Of a DNA stretch of 64,000 bases, positions 27,985 to 40,010 are shown one piece after another. Position numbers and translations under genes: made by a program. The stretch is taken from positions 85,119,819 through 85,183,818 of the forward strand of contig CM065295.1 of assembly GCA_032871835.1 (NCBI GenBank), given 5' to 3'. A model generated the notes under the pieces. The model had not been told where the DNA came from. It made no database searches and saw nothing but the letters and a program-made list of their open reading frames with translations. This DNA comes from Dipteronia dyeriana (lineage: Eukaryota; Streptophyta; Magnoliopsida; Sapindales; Sapindaceae). How positions within the stretch are numbered: the stretch's first letter is position 1; the number at the start of each line of letters is the position of its first letter.

Positions 27985-28202
27985 TGAATGAGGGTTACTT
28001 GTTTGAAATTCTTAAGAATGGTATAGTAAATGATGATAATAAACAACAGATCAGAGAGGTGGCAGAGCTAGCAAGAAAGTGTTTAGGAGTGAATGGGAAG
28101 GAGAGGCCTACGATGAAGGAAGGAGCCATGGAATTAGAGGGATTGTGGTCCTATGCATACTTTTCAATCCCTCTAATTCCATGGCTCCTTCCTTCATCGT
28201 AG
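27985..28202. repeat. Inverted duplication of a kinase 3' end with a 38-bp perfect palindrome
   Basis: Bases 28108-28145 are exactly complementary to 28165-28202, with a 19-base loop. The similarity extends outwards with mismatches because both arms encode the same kinase tail. On the plus strand 27985-28145 reads NDDNKQQIREVAELARKCL then PTMKEGAMELEGL. On the minus strand the other arm reads NDDNKEQIRKVAELACRCL then TMKEGAMELEGL. Confidence 0.9.
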
Positions 28203-28590
28203 CCCTCTCCTCCCCTCCTAAACACCTACATGCTAGCTCAGCCACTTTTCTGATCTGCTCTTTATTATCATCATTTACCGTACCATTCTCAAAACAAGCA
28301 ACCATCGTTCAACAAGAAAAGAAAATACATGACCTGACTTCTTGACTCTTCGAGTCTACCGATCGAAACTGCTTCCTTTCTTGTCATTAACTCCACAAGG
28401 ACAAATCTGAAACCGTAGACATCATTTTTTTCGGTAACTTACTAATCAGCAAGTATTCAGGTCTGAGTACCCAAGAGTGCCTTGGACCATTGTGGATAAT
28501 TGAGTTTCATGCATTGGAACCAACTTTGAGGCACCAAAATCTAACACTTTTGCTGTGAAGTTATCATCTAAGAGTATACACATGCAACGT
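28150..28590 (-). pseudogene. Wall-associated-kinase-like (WAKL) kinase domain remnant
   Basis: The minus strand reads [20 protein letters not shown] then VQGTLGY and a degenerate PEYLL. After damaged sequence comes VNDDNKEQIRKVAELACRCL and MKEGAMELEGL. This is the second half of a receptor kinase domain (DFG, activation segment, subdomain XI) in the style of plant wall-associated kinases. Stops and frameshifts between about 28340 and 28450 rule out a working product. The ATP-binding half is missing. Confidence 0.75.
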
Positions 28591-29239
28591 TCATGGATTG
28601 TGCTTTCCATGTGATGTGTTCTGCTTTTGCCTTTGTATCTATTCTCGTCGCTAGTGTTGAAGCTTCTAGGCCAAACGAAGGCAGTATCAGAGCTATCTGG
28701 GTTGGTTGCTATGTGGATTATACCGCTTCACTTCAGCTTTGCTTTTCAGTTTCCTCTGACGAGATTCTTGCAAAGCCAGCTTAAGACTATGGTGATTGCG
28801 TGGGTGTCGTTGGTGTCACTGTCGGTTCATATACAATATGCAGCTTGGTGTGGTTTGGACTGCAGTTACTTTGAACTTTTCTTGGTGGGCTTCGGGTGTC
28901 TTTTCTTGCCATTCCCAACTGATCTCATAAAAAGTAAACCAAAAGCAATTATAAAAAAGAGTGTAAAACAAAGGTGTTTGTGAAAAGTAACTAAGTGTTC
29001 GACGAAATGCCAAACACTGAAAAGTGAGCAAAAGAGAAAAGAACCTTCAAGAAAAGATGGACACCATTAATGGAGCTTCAGCAAAACTGAGAATCTAACA
29101 AAAAAGGAAAAATAAAGATTTGAATCTGGAAAGTGAGAGAGAGAGCGAGAGTACCAAGAGACCGTAATACAAACCAACGATGACAATAGTGAATAGTGAC
29201 AAGCAGGCTTCATGTGTTGAGCTAATTGAGTTGTCGTTA

Positions 29240-29305
29240 GTGCTAGAATTAACAGTAGCATCTGCACCACCACTAATCGGAGACTATACATTCCACTCAA
29301 TACCA
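29240..29305 (-). pseudogene. Possible signal-peptide exon of the WAKL relic
   Basis: An open frame on the minus strand starts MVLSGMYSLRLVVVQMLLLI and continues LALTTTQLAQHMKPAC, which looks like a secretory signal peptide ending near a cleavage site. It is upstream of, and on the same strand as, the WAK-like kinase remnant, so it may be the first exon of the same dead gene. After the Cys nothing matches the usual extracellular domain, so the assignment is weak. Confidence 0.3.
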
Positions 29306-29429
29306 TTTCTTTTTTTTTCTTTTTTTTCTTTTTTGAAGAACACTCAACACTGTTGAAAAACAAACTTCTAAAAAAAACAGAGCACTCACAATATAAAAAA
29401 GCTCTGTTTATATTACACAATTTGATTAC

Positions 29430-32400
29430 AACACAACACTCGAATACACTTTACTTGGCTACGAGTCTACCACTCACACACATGCACTCTATAGATATCT
29501 GTCGGCCAGTCGTGAGTCGTGAGTCGTGAGTCAATATATATACACACGTGTATTCATATAAATACACATTTATATAAAAGGTTGAGTGTATTGTATGTCG
29601 AATTCCTCCCGATTGAAATCCAATTACTCACATTAAATATATTTATATAAAATATATAAATATGTATTTATAACTTACAATGTTTTATATCGAGCAACGA
29701 TTATGAAGAATGTTTAATAAGTATATAAATTTTAAGTCAAAATACGTAAATCTAATGGTTTACATCCAACGTACTGATGAATTTATATCAGTACATACTG
29801 ATTTGGAACATTTTTATATATATTAAAATTTTAACTTCAATATCTCAACCATTCACATGCTTTTAATCTAAAATTTATAAATACATTCAAATCTTAACCA
29901 TTAAATTAAGGTACATGAGTGACTGAGATATTGAAATCAAAGTTTTAAATTATTGATTTAATTTGACACACGCATATCAATACATATGAAAAATTTTACT
30001 TAAATATGTATCGATAAAAATTTATCAATACATTATAAGTGTATCATTAAATTTATTTATTTTGATTCGATTGGTACGTACTTATTATTGTTTATCTATC
30101 ATCAATGACCATCATACCATGTATGATGCATCAAGTAGAAACGTAGTGTATATATATTATATAAGGTCGGTTCATGAAACTTCTAATGATAATAATAGTA
30201 TGTTGATTGGCCCACGTACTCTAAAAATAAAGTTAAAACTTCTACAAAAAGTCTCTAAGTTATTGGGTCACATACCCTAAAGCTTCTAAAAAAATCTCTA
30301 AGTTGATTGGCCAACATACTCTACAAGACTACAAATGAAGTTAAAGCTTGACATAATCTTCTTTAAAATGATAAGACATTTTCATTTAAATTTCAAAATG
30401 GCATCTTACTAAATCTGATCAAAATTATAGAACTACATGTCAGTAGCTAACACTAATGCCATATGTAGTATACTTCAAAATTTATGTACAGTTAAGAAAC
30501 AGAAAGAAAAAAAAAACAAACTTTTACGCATTTCAAATATACGTAGAATCAATTTCAGCTAGAATTAAATCAATTTTTTTAAATTTAAAATTGTTGCCTT
30601 CTAAAATCAATTTAATTGCTTATAACACACGTTACAAGATCATATGATGCTAACTATTCTTACTTTTAATCAAACCAATATATAATCGATACACAAAAAG
30701 AATTAAAACTCCTAGTTTTACGAGTCAAGTAATGATAAAGAGTGTTGTTTTCATGATAATTAAAGGTACGTAATGAGGTGAGCTGAAAAGCAATAATCAA
30801 AGGACTTTTCACTAATTTCATTGTAGATATGCATGTTTTCTGACAAAATGCACTTTTAACTCTTTCTAATCTAAATTTGGTAAAAATCGATGAGGATTAC
30901 GAAGAGAAATCTTCACTTTCTTAGGAAAAACGTTTATTGATTATCTATATAACATATTTTATGTTTTTATAGTTATGTAATTTTAGTTTTTTTTTTTTAA
31001 ATTATAATAGTTTAGAATTTAAAAGAGAGAGACATGTTCAAAAACTTAAAAGCTATAATATTTTAATATATGTGTGAATGATAAATATTTATACTTATAA
31101 ACTTCGAAAAGTGTTCGATTGAAGTAACAAAAATACTAAATAAGCTAAAATAGAGGATGATGAAGCTTCATTAATGGAAGCCAGTGAAGAGTAATTTTCC
31201 ATATATCGTTGAATGATATAATGATACTCTAGATTACCAGCTCCTCTGTTATGAGCTTTAACACACGTTATAGATTTGTTGGAAACTTGTTCACATTTGC
31301 AGTTGAATGCTTGCCAAAAGCTTCGGCAATTAACATTCTCATCGAGGCAAACCACATCAGAAGCTCAGAGCAAATGAGGAAAAAAATGAATAATATAAAG
31401 GTTGATTGACGTCCCATCACATTGATTTTCGTGGGACGCCGAACTCTTGATGTTACCCATAAATTATAAATTTCTTAAAGTTGGTGAATTCTTAATGTCA
31501 AGTGTTCGGTAAAGACAAATGTCTATAAATTTAGGATCCAACATATGAAAATTGACTATTAGGTTACAATATCTCAATATTAAATGAATTAACATTAATA
31601 ATTTGATTATATTATTTTTCAAACTACACTTTACACTAGTCTTATAATTTTAAAATGACTATTTCTTCAAAATTCACTCAAAATTTTAAACCATTAGGAC
31701 TTCAATCCTTCTCTTTAATCTATAAAAGAACGTATAAATATTTATTGAATATCATAAGTTGTAAAAACGAAGATTAGTTTCTTATAATTCAATGAGCGTC
31801 TTATATTTCATAAAAATTAAAGACAATTCATTGTGTCCCACTAGATCAAGGTTTGGTGAAACTAGTTGACACTCTACGTACGCCTAATGCGTGCAATGTT
31901 AGTTAACACTACCTAAATAGATTGTCCCACGTGCTATACAAACGAAACTAACGCTTCATAGTTCACATGCACTTCTTTCAGAGTGTCTTAATAGTTTAAG
32001 GCTTGGTGAGACTATTTGATACTCTTTAGTCTTTACCTTGTATCTATACCTAAATGAATCTAATTTATAATGCTCATAATTAATCAATATATCAGGTTGT
32101 GTCGTGCAGTACCATACTTATACATGTATAATTGATAGTATATGTCTAGTAGAAAATATGAATCAGGATACCAATAAATTTTTATAAATAAAAACAAAAA
32201 CAAAAAACAAAAACTTAATCAACATCATCATTAGTTTTGCACCCTACCATTCACATACACAGTGGATTCAATAGCTTAGGGTTCTCCTGTGGTGTTCCTC
32301 GGAGACTCGAAATCAAACTAGTAAAGGAAATTGAAGGTCATTATACAATTTCACAAGTAATTATAGAGCATAGATTTCATTGTCCTACCAATAGGGGCCA

Positions 32401-32890
32401 GGAGCTTATACAAGGTAACTCTCACATTTTACAAAGTCTACTACTACATCACACATTTTGCCATCTATAGGTATCGCTGAAAGGAGCTAGGAGCTTGTAT
32501 GGTTTATCATCTGCTGTTGGAGATGATCTTCATGATGTTGGGTAAAGTAATTCAAGCAAGCTTGCTAAACAAGTCATTGAGTGGCATGCGGCATGCCCCT
32601 TGTTTCTGTATTCAGAACTCATATATATCTAGGAACCATTGAACTTGCTATCATTTATGTTTTGATCAGTTCATAGTAATTAGATCCGTTAAAAACTGTA
32701 AAATATCACTACTGACTTCTGAGAATTTTTGTCTCTACCATTGATGAACTTTCAAGATCGAAAGTTTTCCCTTCTAGCATGTATGCTTGGGATGATGGGG
32801 CAAGGACGGTAGTGGAATGATAGAACCCACTTCTCTGCTCTTTGTTTATCGGAATACATGAACTAGTTGACTTCAAATTCACTTAAATGC
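29430..32890. other. Gene-poor intergenic DNA
   Basis: AT-rich. A short tandem repeat of CGTGAGT occurs near 29514-29531. An 86-codon frame on the minus strand at 31095-31355 is Cys- and Asn-containing but resembles no family I know. A 77-codon frame at 32237-32470 is likewise unrecognised. No transposon ends were found. Confidence 0.45.
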
Positions 32891-32894
32891 TTAC

Positions 32895-32984
32895 CTTGAT
32901 TTTGTGGAACAGGTATGGACGATGCAGTAATAACAACTGCAACTGCTTGAACAGGTGAAGAAGCTGAAGCATTGGCCATCCAAC
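32895..32984 (-). pseudogene. Isolated TOPLESS-related exon
   Basis: Between an AG acceptor and a GTAAGC donor, a 90-base exon on the minus strand reads GWMANASASSPVQA then VAVVITASSIPVPQNQ, ending in phase with a first base G for the next codon. This resembles the linker exon of TOPLESS/TPR co-repressors, in which a GWM motif is followed by a Pro/Ser-rich stretch leading to a V-S-x-LKRPRTPP motif. No LisH, CTLH or WD40 exon was found nearby, so it is a stray exon or the last visible piece of a lost gene. The assignment rests on memory of the family. Confidence 0.45.
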
Positions 32985-33345
32985 CTGAGAGATACCCAAA
33001 AGATCTTTACGATCCCATTCCCCGTACAGCAGCGTACTTAAAAAGCTATAACAATTAGTTAAAGGTGTTACTTAACAAAACTTGATAAAGAAAATCAAAC
33101 AATTTCGCAAGATACTAATTGCCAAGAAAGAAAGAACAACTCGTTGTTCTCGTACTTCGATTTCCCATACCATCCATTTTTAATGATATTTAACATTTCT
33201 TGAATGAATTCAAACCTCTATGTGGTTTGGCAATGCCTCTCATCACAAGTGAAAGAATTTTAGTAAAACACATGTTTTCTCTGCAGTCTGAGAGGAAATT
33301 GCAGTTGAATTTATAAGAGAACTCACGAGATAATTCCGAGGAAGA

Positions 33346-33810
33346 ACTGCAACTAAAATATTTTAAATTATACAATATACAAAATCATTTCCCCCAATTG
33401 CAAAATGTTAATATTTACATACCATATATTTTAATTATAAATTGAAATATTTATATCTTTACGTGATGAACGATGCAACTTCACGTGAAATTAATAAAAC
33501 GTTAAGTACAATTTCACTTGAAACTTATGTTACTAAACACGACTTCACGTGAAACTAATAAAACCTTAGGCGCAACTTCATGTGAAACTAATAAAACCTT
33601 AGGCGCAACTTCATGTGAAACTAATAAAACATTAGATACAACTTCACATAAACGTGACGATACAAAAGAAAAACTGCAACTAAAACATTTAAAAAAAAAA
33701 AAAAAAAACAGCAACTAAAACATTTTAAACCCAAAAAAAAATGCATTTCACCCTATTGCAACATGCTAATGTTCCACTTACAATATAATTTAATAATAAA
33801 TTGAAACATT
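33346..33810. repeat. 33-bp minisatellite within a local duplication
   Basis: From about 33536 to 33650 a 33-base unit (ACTTCATGTGAAACTAATAA plus AACCTTAGGCGCA) is repeated three to four times, with a degenerate unit upstream from 33477. Several units contain TTCACGTGAA, a palindrome with a G-box core. Because 33 is divisible by three, both strands stay open and encode 11-residue repeats such as ATSCETNKTLG. The flanks 33346-33450 and 33708-33810 are diverged copies of each other. Confidence 0.8.
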
Positions 33811-35279
33811 TGGATGCTGAACAAAATGTTTTCACGTGATGCTTGCTATAAGGGGCGGAGCTATTTGAATTAATTGAATCCTGACCTGTGCTACATTTTT
33901 TTGGAAAAAAAGTTTAAAGTTTTTACAAAATTTGCCCTATTTAATTTGTTAGTCTTTTACGAAAATAACCTTATTTTACAATTTTATTTACCAACCTATC
34001 CTAACTAAAACAAAACACATCAGACAAACAAAGTAGAGATTTTGAGGTTGGCTTCAAAATAACCAAACTATATATTGCAAGTGTTTAATTGATATTACTG
34101 GCTGCTAACAACAAATGTAATAAAAAGTAAATAATTCACTTATGTAATGTTACACATTCATTTAGGAGAAGATTATTTATTATTCACATCATAATGTGTG
34201 ATTTTGGACACTCTTTTATAAGCAAGCTGTATATATCACCTTGACATGGTAATTGAAGATTATAACCTAACGATGTTCTAATTGATTGGGGAAATTGTTG
34301 GTTATAAAATCAATCTTTAAACTCTTTCAAAAAATAAAAAGAGAATTTAGATAACTCATTCGGATATTCAAAAAGCCCAAAATTACCAATTTCTTATTTC
34401 TAGTGCCGTAGACCTAGAAAGATATATTATACATCACAATTCGGCTACCATATACAAAATCATGCCTTCAACAATTATTATTGTTAGTTGAAAAAATTAA
34501 ATAAATAAACACTTTATAAAGTGTATACAAGTCGTTGGGATATTCTAAAAGCCCCAAACTTACACTAGTGCCATAGACCTAAAAAAACAAATCACAATTG
34601 GACTAGGCTATATAAGTATATAACAACAGCATTTTATTTTATTTTTTTGCAGTCAAAATTTGAGATTTTGGGAGAAAAATAGGACTTGAACGCACAATCT
34701 CAATTTGTGAGTGTACCTCAACTTTTGTTCATAACAAGTGTACTTAAAACCACAAGACAAAATAAAAAATAAACACCCCAAGAATAACATTGAAAGAAAG
34801 GACAGCAAATTTAATAAGCTACAAGTAATGCCAAGTTTTTCACCTTGTAATCTTATTCGGGAAGTGTTAACGAATATATATTTTGTCATTCTTTCTTACT
34901 ATATGTAAGTGAATTTATAATATGAATCTCCTCTATGTTCACGAGCCACATTCAAATAATCATTCCCTCGTTGAATGCAACATCCGATAGAAATTAGAAT
35001 ACAAGAATATCTCAACAAAGCAAATATTCTCAACTCCAAACATGCATGAATCCTGTTATTTGAATTTCGGTAGATAATTTTCAACAAACTTGCTGAAATC
35101 TCAACTCCAAAAGGCATCTAAGCTTTCTATTAATTATCACCAAACAACTATAAGTATACGAAAAGTGAATAATTATCAAGAGTTAACCCTATCATCTTCA
35201 ACAATTTTCTTCCAAGCTAAGAGTTTGGAAAGAAACTAAAACCTGTGTTCTAGTGAGTTTGTGTGTGCAGGCGTGCAGC
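33811..35279. other. Intergenic sequence
   Basis: No gene is supported. Minus-strand frames at 34653-34889 and 34899-35117 are unrecognised. A B-box-like word (GCGTTCAAGTCC on the minus strand, about 34684-34695) occurs without a clear A box. Confidence 0.4.
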
Positions 35280-38115
35280 TCATGCAGCATCACCACCAAA
35301 GAGGCTCCAAATCATTGATTTTAAAGTTAGAAACAGCAAGTTTAAATACCTCAAACAACGGCATAATTCCAGATTGTTGAGCAGGAACATCTAAACCAGT
35401 ACTAACTGCGCCATCACTTTCACTCAAAGGGGTGCAATCACAGTAACATAACAGCAAGCATCAGACAAATACCCTATTAAGGCACCTATAAGTGGATTTA
35501 CAATGAGAGAGCTACATTTATTATTTTAGACATTGCTTCTACAAAATCACAATAAGAAAAAAATGGGAAATTAAAAGTTAAGAGACTTCAGGACGACCAT
35601 CAAAGTGCCTTAAAACCCGTTATTTTGGGGTTCTGTTTTTAAGAAATCCCATAGGTGCACTCACATTATTGTATGTTCTCAGTAAACAATCTCATGCCCT
35701 AACTCATCGATTTAAAATTATAAATCAATCATCTGCGGTGTATATTCTATATTTCACAGTTAATTACCCATACTGTAAGCTACTTTCCCCGCCACAACAA
35801 GACACAGGGTTATCAACATGCATCCAAGTGTGAAATGTTCATTCAAGAAAAAATAATCCTTTAATTTAGAGGCAAGGTAAAGTACTCTGCTGATTGTTAC
35901 TGATACTTACTCTATTGAGATGGGTTCATAAGCAGTTACTAGTACATCTATACCAACTTCCTTAAGGCGTAAATTTGCCAAATAGACCTGCACATACAAT
36001 CAATTGTTTAACTTCATATAGCATTTTGCAACAACTAGCTGATTATGAAGGAAGCAAAAAATATAACTTACCCTCGGAATATTTTGTGATTCCCTTCCTT
36101 GCCTTCCCTTAGAAATGACCTACGTATAAGAAATAAAATAAATTAGACATTGCTGAAGAGAAGCAAAACCTAAATAACTTTTTTACTTTTTTGTACATGT
36201 TCATAAGAAACAGAAAATAAAAATGTATTTAAAGAAAGAAAAATAGAGCAAGCTAGCACTAGAAACTACAGCAATCAGCTATAAAACAAAAGAAAAGTGA
36301 CACGGGACCCGCTCCTAAGCCAACACAGGCACAACTTCACAATTAAGATTGATTAATATATATATAAGGCAGAGGAGACTAAAGCTCACAAGAATGCCAG
36401 CAAAAATCTTGTCCCACAGTGTTACCATCTCCTGAAATGTCATTAAACACCAGCCCTTTTTCCTCCATCCAGAAAAGCTCAGCAAGATGCTGGTTTAGAC
36501 CACTTAAGACTGAAAGTAGGTCAAGAATTTATCCTAAGCTTTGATGCAGTCTTAAGGTCAAGAATTTATCCTAAGCTTTGATGCTATAGTTCTGCGGAGG
36601 ATTTTGTTTGCAGTTTGTTTAGACATTACTACATTGCATTCCTATCCATGCTAATTCTAATTAATAATGTCTATTGAGTTCCTATCCATGATAAAATGAA
36701 AAATGATCAGACAGACCAAACAAAATTGAAAAGCCCAAGAACCCAAAAAGATTATCTTACCAATGCTCATAACCTAGAACTATGGACCAATCATGGTAAA
36801 CCTCTGACTTTATTTCATATTATTCAAACACTAACCAACACTACGCCTATAATAATAAACTAACATATTATTCAAATATAACCAACATTATGCCTATAAG
36901 TATAATAATAATCAACTAACATGAACAAGATGAAAACATATAAAATGGTATTGAGCAACACTGACCTCGTTGTTCCTCATGCAAACAGGTCGGGCTACTT
37001 GGTGTAACAATCGTAGAAATGCTTAACCTCTTGTTATTACGTAAAACAATAAGTTTAAATTGCCAATAAAGTGTTTATTATTAAGTGATTACTAGAATTT
37101 GCACATGTTGAGAAACATTATTTACAAAGTATGCTATAGCTAATTAGCTACGAAGCATAATTACAAAATTCATAACACCGAAGTTTGTTAGGAGACATAG
37201 GCAGTCAAGCTAATAGACGCTTATCATAAAACTTACTTTTAAAGAGTGATTTTGTGGATTAGTACAATAGATATTGAAAGGTAAAACTATTAAGCAACTA
37301 GGAATAGGAAGATCAGCTATATACATACGACACTTACCATTTTGCCAAATGCAGTTGTAACGACAGCAGGGATGCTTCTATAGCACAACCCAGGCGCCTC
37401 AACCACTCCTGACTGCTCAAGCAACTGAAATCTGCAGTATCTAGCTCGAATAAGCAATTAACTCAACAATTAAAGGGTATAAAAGGAGGTACTCCTTGCA
37501 TTGCCTACCCCTCTCTTACTCACACATGTATGCACACAAAGGGAATAATGCAGAGTAATTTTTCTTCTTTAGTAGCCGAACAACTAGTAAATATGGAGGC
37601 AATGCCACAGTGCATTGACAACATTAATCAAAAATATTATAAAGAATATAAAACTTGCATGCACATAAATAGATAAATAAATAAAAAGAGACTCAAAAAG
37701 CATCCTGCTTGAGATTAATCATTGATTAATGTCGTAACAACAAATTTAGTTACATTATACTTTAATTTATTCTCTGGATGTTAATAAGGTGCCAAGACAG
37801 CCAGTTCTAAAATTATTGAAGCTAAAAGATAGTAATCTACCGTGCATCTTTCAGCATCTTGTTCGGTGACAACAAGGTCGCAATCAAGAATTCAAGCAAA
37901 ACTTTCATCATTATCTCCAACATCATGGTTGAAATCTAATAGCTCAGAGATTAAGCTTTCGTCGCGTGCAGGGTCTACAAATATGAAATACCTCCTTTAA
38001 ATCCAGCAAAAATAAAAATCAGTATGGGAGAAATCATCATCAACCATTAAAAAAAAAAAGACCATATAGGCAAACTAACCTGATGATCAGGGACTTTTCA
38101 AATGTTGCTCACATC
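35280..38115 (-). pseudogene. MOG1 (Ran-binding) homologue, non-processed pseudogene
   Basis: MOG1 proteins bind Ran GTPase and act in nuclear transport. Six minus-strand exons are still recognisable in the right order with mostly normal splice sites: 38115-38080 (DVSNI*KVPDHQ), 37994-37841 (VDPARDESLISELLDF), 37431-37338 (FQLLEQSGVVEAPGLCY), 36119-36072 (VISKGRQGRESQN), 35987-35911 (VYLANLRLKEVGIDVLVTAY) and about 35427-35280 (PLSESDGAVSTGL, AVSNFKIND, SLFGGDAA). Defects are a TGA replacing an Arg codon in the first exon seen, about 7 extra bases (CATATTT) early in the second, a TGA later in that exon, and one extra T before the WSLF motif in the last. The first coding exon is not found. Retained introns mean it arose by DNA duplication or decay in place, not from mRNA. 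Confidence 0.85.
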
Positions 38116-38913
38116 CTACAGGATTCCAAATGCAGAGTCAATGCAATGCCTTAAATCATGTCTAGACTCTAAACATGGTAAAATTTAAACAACCTACAAA
38201 ACATGAAAAATGTATGAACTGGGCATGGGTGGGAGCTTAAATTTTGAGACAATCTAGCTTGAAAATTAAGCTAACTGTAATAATTGTTTGTATCATCATA
38301 ATAATGATTAAAAAAATTAAAATGTTCAATTATTATCTACGTCTATGCCATAAGCCCCATTTATTTCAAACCAAAATCCACCATCAAATTCTTCAGATCT
38401 TCAAAAATCCATTAACTGACCACAACAGTCACCTGGGGCAAACCGATGAAGTAGGCCGGTGGAGAGACCCGTGCTCCCGTCGTAGGTGGCGACTGGTGGA
38501 GTGGCGATGACGTCGCCACTCTCCGGTCGGATCGGGTTGGAACTTTTTTTGGTTTTGGGTAGCGCCATTCAAGTCTCCCGGAGAAGATAGGGAGAACAGA
38601 CAAAAGGTTGTATTTTGTAAGCTAAATATTATTATTATTTTTTTCTAATTTTTAATAGATTACTTCTTTTTTTATTTAGAGATTTGTTTTAAGACATTGT
38701 AAAAAAAAATCTATATTATTATTTAATTTCTATGAATGTTTGATATAATAGTGTGACTGAATTTAAAACATGCAATCGATGGTCAACATTGCTGTGCATT
38801 TGACATATGTATTTGATGATAAAATATAGTTCTACTATATCATCTGCGTATCCGTAAATCAGAACACATCATCCAATGAACATACCATTATTCAAATATA
38901 CGCATCTAATCGT
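38116..38913. other. Intergenic sequence with a GC-rich patch
   Basis: This lies where the first MOG1 exon would be expected. A GC-rich stretch at 38430-38600 could be the old promoter and leader, but neither strand encodes the expected MOG1 N-terminus. The rest is AT-rich up to the copia element. Confidence 0.4.
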
Positions 38914-39173
38914 TGTAAAGGCCGAAACTACTGCTACAGATACTCAGAATACTTCTCCAGGTGTTAAAGCTACATTTAACTCAAGATAGTTTAATCAAGT
39001 CATATAAGTTAAAATTAGTTAATTAGTTAATTAGTTACAGGTTTTAGAATGTACGGAATCTGTATTTAGCTAGACAATGTTAGTATACAAAAGTTGTTAT
39101 ATGTACTGCTCTTTTTATCGAAAAACACTAATGAAATATCATATTCTTTAGACTGAAATTCTCTGTTTTTATA
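38914..39173 (+). repeat. 5' LTR of the plus-strand copia element
   Basis: It matches 44562-44813 except for scattered substitutions and an extra TTAATTAG-type 8-base repeat unit. The sequence right after it, TGGTGAGCTAGGG, looks like a TGGTATCAGAGC-type primer binding site that has lost four bases. Confidence 0.9.
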
Positions 39174-39197
39174 TGGTGAGCTAGGGTTTCTTTAACA

Positions 39198-40010
39198 ATG
39201 GAGTCCTCTCGAGATACAACAAACAGAGCTGATTCGAATAGTTCCTCTATTAGTTCAATACAAGCCTCCTTATTTCCCTCACATTTTAATTTCAATCTGC
39301 TGTTGGAACTTGATCAAGATATTTTTGTGTTGTGGAAGTCTCAAGTCTTATCGGCGATTCAAGCTTTTGAGCTTAGAATTTATTCTTGGAGAAAGACAAT
39401 GTCTGGAAAATTTTATTGAAGGTGGTGTTGATGAATCTGGAGAAGTTATCAGGAATGTGAACTCTGAGTTTCTTCAATGGCGAAAAACCAATCAACTTCT
39501 TGTTTGTTGGCTCAGCTCTACACTAAGTCCTTCTATGCTTGGACAAGTAACAGATTGTATTACTTCTTGTGAGGTATGGTTAACTCTTAAAAAATTGTAT
39601 TCACAACAATCTCTTGCAAAAGTAATGCAAACTCGTTCTCAAATTCAATATACAAAGAAAGGTTCTTTGTCGATCTTTGATTATGTGCTCAAGATAAAAT
39701 CGTTTGCTGAAAGTTTGTCTGCTGTTGGACAACACATATCTGATTGTGATTTGCTTATGAATATTTTAGAAGGTCTTGGTAGTGAGTTTGATATTGTTGT
39801 TATCACAATTACTGTGTTGCGAAGAACTATTTCTATCCAAGATGCTCAATTTCTTCTTATAAGCTTTGAGGCTAGGTTAAATCAACAGACTTCCTATGCT
39901 TCCTTGACAATTTTCAATGCTTCAACTAATTACACACAATGTAATTTTCAGAAAGGTGGAAACCAACAATATGTTAGAGGAAGAAGAGGTAGAGGAAGAG
40001 CTCGATGAGG
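39198..40010 (+). pseudogene. Copia gag, frameshifted
   Basis: A start codon at 39198 (MESSRDTTNRADSN) opens gag. Near 39385 the frame shifts to the one reading GERQCLENFIEGG and later WLSSTLSPSMLGQV, KKGSLSIFDYVLKIK and an Arg/Gly-rich RGRRGRGRAR. It stops at a TGA at about 40006. The same protein region is present in the minus-strand element, which supports the assignment. Confidence 0.85.

Noticed and set aside
28593..28983. Overlapping plus-strand frames of 63 and 118 codons
   Set aside because: They are hydrophobic but match no family I know and overlap the WAKL relic region on the other strand.
31095..31355. 86-codon minus-strand frame with several Cys
   Set aside because: No recognisable motif, no promoter or splice context; unsupported as a gene.
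33471..33660. CRISPR-like direct repeats
   Set aside because: The repeats are contiguous 33-bp units without unique spacers and the genome is eukaryotic, so it is a minisatellite.
34640..34745. Possible SINE on the minus strand from a B-box-like word
   Set aside because: No A box at the right distance and no target duplication could be shown.
34899..35117. 72-codon minus-strand frame just downstream of the MOG1 pseudogene
   Set aside because: It lies past the MOG1 stop and resembles no family.
38244..38603. Frames of 63-88 codons in the GC-rich patch beside MOG1
   Set aside because: Considered as the missing first MOG1 exon, but neither strand shows the expected N-terminal motif.
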